Assembly (NCBI GenBank): GCA_964530165.1
Contig: CAZGYE010000324.1
Location: 1-6,118 of the forward strand
DNA: 6,118 nt
Source of the DNA: CAZGYE01 sp964530165
GTDB lineage: Bacteria > Planctomycetota > Planctomycetia > Planctomycetales > Planctomycetaceae
Reading direction: 5' to 3'
Shown: piece by piece, positions 5,405 to 6,118 of the stretch
How the letters are laid out: the number at the start of each line of letters is the position of its first letter
How positions within the stretch are numbered: the stretch's first letter is position 1
Made by a program: the position numbers and the translations under genes
Notes under the pieces: model-generated
Told to the model about the DNA's origin: nothing
The model's database searches: none
Seen by the model: the letters and a program-made list of their open reading frames with translations, nothing else

Positions 5405-5826
5405 CCCTTTCCTGTTCGTCGTGGCTTTCTGCCATCCAGTACTTCTAGGATGGGGCATTCGGCTGTTGGTTCTCTCTCTCCACAAGCCGTGGAAAGTTGC
5501 ACCAAAGCCTTTTTCATCTTGCGGAGAGTGGCAATTTTGCTTTCGATGCCGGCAATCTTCGCATCGGCCTTGGCCTTTACATCGTCACAGCAGATTTCAG
5601 AATCAACCCGCAACGACAGGAGTTCCTTGATTTCTTTCAACGTGAACCCAAGTTCCTTGGCCCGGCTGATGAACAGGAGCCGTCTGACAACATCTTCATC
5701 GAACTGTCGGTAGCCCGATGCCGAGCGGGGCGGCTCATCCAGCAGGCCCTCCCGCTCATAGAACCTGACGGTTTCGATGCCGACCCCAGCACGTTTCGCC
5801 ACCTTTCCGATGGTCAGTGATTTCAT
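5401..5826 (-). CDS. merR: MerR, Hg(II)-responsive transcriptional regulator
   Basis: This 141-residue regulator binds its operator as a dimer and switches the promoter on when Hg(II) binds. The N-terminal winged helix (about 4-70) has the family signature LTIGKVAKRAGVGIETVRFYEREGL, here broken by the usual variable residues, followed by YRQF and the FTLKEIKELL helix. A dimerisation helix spans about 82-112. C80, C115 and C124 reproduce exactly the 35- and 9-residue spacing of the Hg-binding cysteines of Tn501 MerR (82, 117, 126). C79 is an additional vicinal cysteine. This spacing separates it from CueR, ZntR and SoxR relatives. GAGGAG at 5835-5840 lies eight bases before the ATG. It is the first gene of the operon, in the same direction as its target, so it probably controls its own synthesis. 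Its stop overlaps the transporter start, indicating coupled translation. Confidence 0.95.
   Translation of the reverse strand: MKSLTIGKVAKRAGVGIETVRFYEREGLLDEPPRSASGYRQFDEDVVRRLLFISRAKELGFTLKEIKELLSLRVDSEICCDDVKAKADAKIAGIESKIATLRKMKKALVQLSTACGEREPTAECPILEVLDGRKPRRTGKG
5405..5413 (-). promoter_or_regulatory. Ribosome-binding site and ATGA overlap that set the transporter start
   Basis: The minus strand reads AGGAAAGGG directly before ATGA at 5404-5401, where the ATG of the transporter and the TGA of merR share bases. This decides the start at 5404 over the longer frame and over the second ATG at 5398, and suggests translational coupling. Confidence 0.8.
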
Positions 5827-5850
5827 AGCGGCTTCTCCTCATCTGTGGAC

Positions 5851-5882
5851 ATTATCGGGTCTGTACCATACTACAGAGTCAA
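5851..5882 (-). promoter_or_regulatory. MerR-controlled promoter and operator (Pmer)
   Basis: On the minus strand TTGACT (-35, 5877-5882) and GATAAT (-10, 5851-5856) are 20 bases apart, or 19 if the -10 is read one base earlier. This is the overlong spacer typical of MerR-family promoters. Between them lies the dyad CTGTAG-TATG-GTACAG (5861-5876), which closely follows the known mer operator pattern beginning TTGACTC with GTAC half-sites. It sits 25 bases before the merR start codon and is the only strong promoter for the operon, so merR, the transporter and the small gene should all be Hg-inducible. Confidence 0.88.
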
Positions 5883-5997
5883 GCCCCAACCCAAAATTTT
5901 CCCAATTGCCACCCTGACAACAAGGGTATCAGCCGCTTTTCCACGGTTGTTTGAGATGAAAGAGGAAGAGCAAACAACTTTGGTCCGTCTGGCTGTG

Positions 5998-6042
5998 GCG
6001 GCGGGTGGCGGGGCCTGAGCGACCAACGGGAGCGTGGCCCCG
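5998..6042. repeat. Copy B of a dispersed GC-rich hairpin repeat
   Basis: Bases 5998-6021 match 3405-3428 at 21 of 24 positions. As in copy A, the arm CGGGGCC (6009-6015) meets a downstream complement, here GGCCCCG (6036-6042). Two of the three mismatched sites fall in the stem. One is compensated on the opposite arm (A-T becomes G-C) and the other replaces a T-G wobble with C-G. The loop is six bases longer than in copy A. Confidence 0.55.
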
Positions 6043-6110
6043 TGTTTGCATGTTGACAGGAAGCTCTGATCCGGGCAACGGGCCAACAGGGCGCATGCCC
6101 CGGGGCCACG
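6033..6110. repeat. 10-bp inverted repeat spanning 78 bases
   Basis: CGTGGCCCCG (6033-6042) and CGGGGCCACG (6101-6110) are exact reverse complements separated by 58 bases. The left arm shares GGCCCCG with the copy B hairpin, so the two structures exclude each other. The right arm overlaps a perfect palindrome, GCCCCGGGGC (6097-6106). No transposase or duplicated target site is visible within the window. Confidence 0.6.
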
Positions 6111-6118
6111 TTCGCTTC

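Larger units (their letters stand above)
5883..6118. other. Right-edge stretch without a recognised gene
   Basis: No protein-coding region is supported here; the open frames on the minus strand have low-complexity, non-family sequence and overlap the operator side. The first hundred bases look ordinary. From about 5996 onward the sequence becomes GC-rich and full of overlapping inverted repeats (listed separately), which could mark a repeat cluster or the edge of an inserted segment. Confidence 0.5.

Noticed and set aside
5405..5485. Longer N-terminus for the fused transporter from an ATG at 5485
   Set aside because: It would overlap merR by over 80 bases and add residues unlike the CopZ family. 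The ATG at 5404 has a ribosome-binding site and the ATGA overlap.
5879..6109. Minus-strand open frames of 71-76 codons at the right edge
   Set aside because: They have no family features, and their ends run into the mer operator. The GC-rich part is explained by inverted repeats.
6033..6110. Insertion sequence
   Set aside because: The ends are only 78 bases apart, with no transposase and no visible target duplication; at most a tiny non-autonomous element.

Overview
The window looks chromosomal and comes from a GC-rich bacterium. The most likely source is a planctomycete. That is an inference from the long threonyl-tRNA synthetase, the style of the membrane diguanylate cyclase, and the abundance of short GC-rich hairpins; no rRNA or other decisive marker is present. 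Two blocks face each other. Plus-strand housekeeping and signalling genes occupy about 178-3373. A minus-strand block fills the rest (about 3511-5826), most of it a compact metal-responsive operon that by eye is less GC-rich than thrS.

Left block: a membrane-anchored GGDEF protein (178-1038) is followed by a good sigma70-type promoter (1050-1079). Its predicted start site lies just before a long purine/pyrimidine hairpin (1089-1152) that ends in a T-rich run, so most of the 5' leader of thrS folds into a terminator-like structure. thrS (1190-3373) encodes a full-length threonyl-tRNA synthetase with all catalytic, zinc and editing residues visible, plus an extra segment of about 55-60 residues between class II motifs 1 and 2. 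A GC-rich hairpin separates thrS from a convergent 89-residue conserved-looking hypothetical gene (3511-3780, minus). A 256-base stretch without a gene follows (3781-4036). It holds several perfect short hairpins, including the probable terminator of the metal operon.

Right block, read on the minus strand from a MerR-type operator/promoter (5851-5882): merR (5401-5826) with the exact cysteine spacing of Hg(II)-sensing MerR proteins; then, overlapping it by four bases (ATGA), a 374-residue protein (4280-5404) that joins a CopZ-type Zn/[2Fe-2S] domain, a complete three-helix MerT mercury importer and a MerP-like heavy-metal-associated domain in one chain; then a hairpin; then a 56-residue membrane-anchored cysteine-rich peptide (4037-4207) with a strong ribosome-binding site. 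No mercuric reductase (merA) or organomercurial lyase gene is present. The likely picture is periplasmic metal capture by the HMA domain, transfer through cysteine pairs in the membrane, and delivery to a cytosolic zinc/iron-sulfur domain, all induced by Hg(II) through MerR. This fused relay, with its small partner and without a reductase beside it, is the most interesting system in the window.

The right edge (about 5883-6118) has no convincing gene. It carries overlapping GC-rich inverted repeats, one of which is a diverged copy of the hairpin found after thrS.
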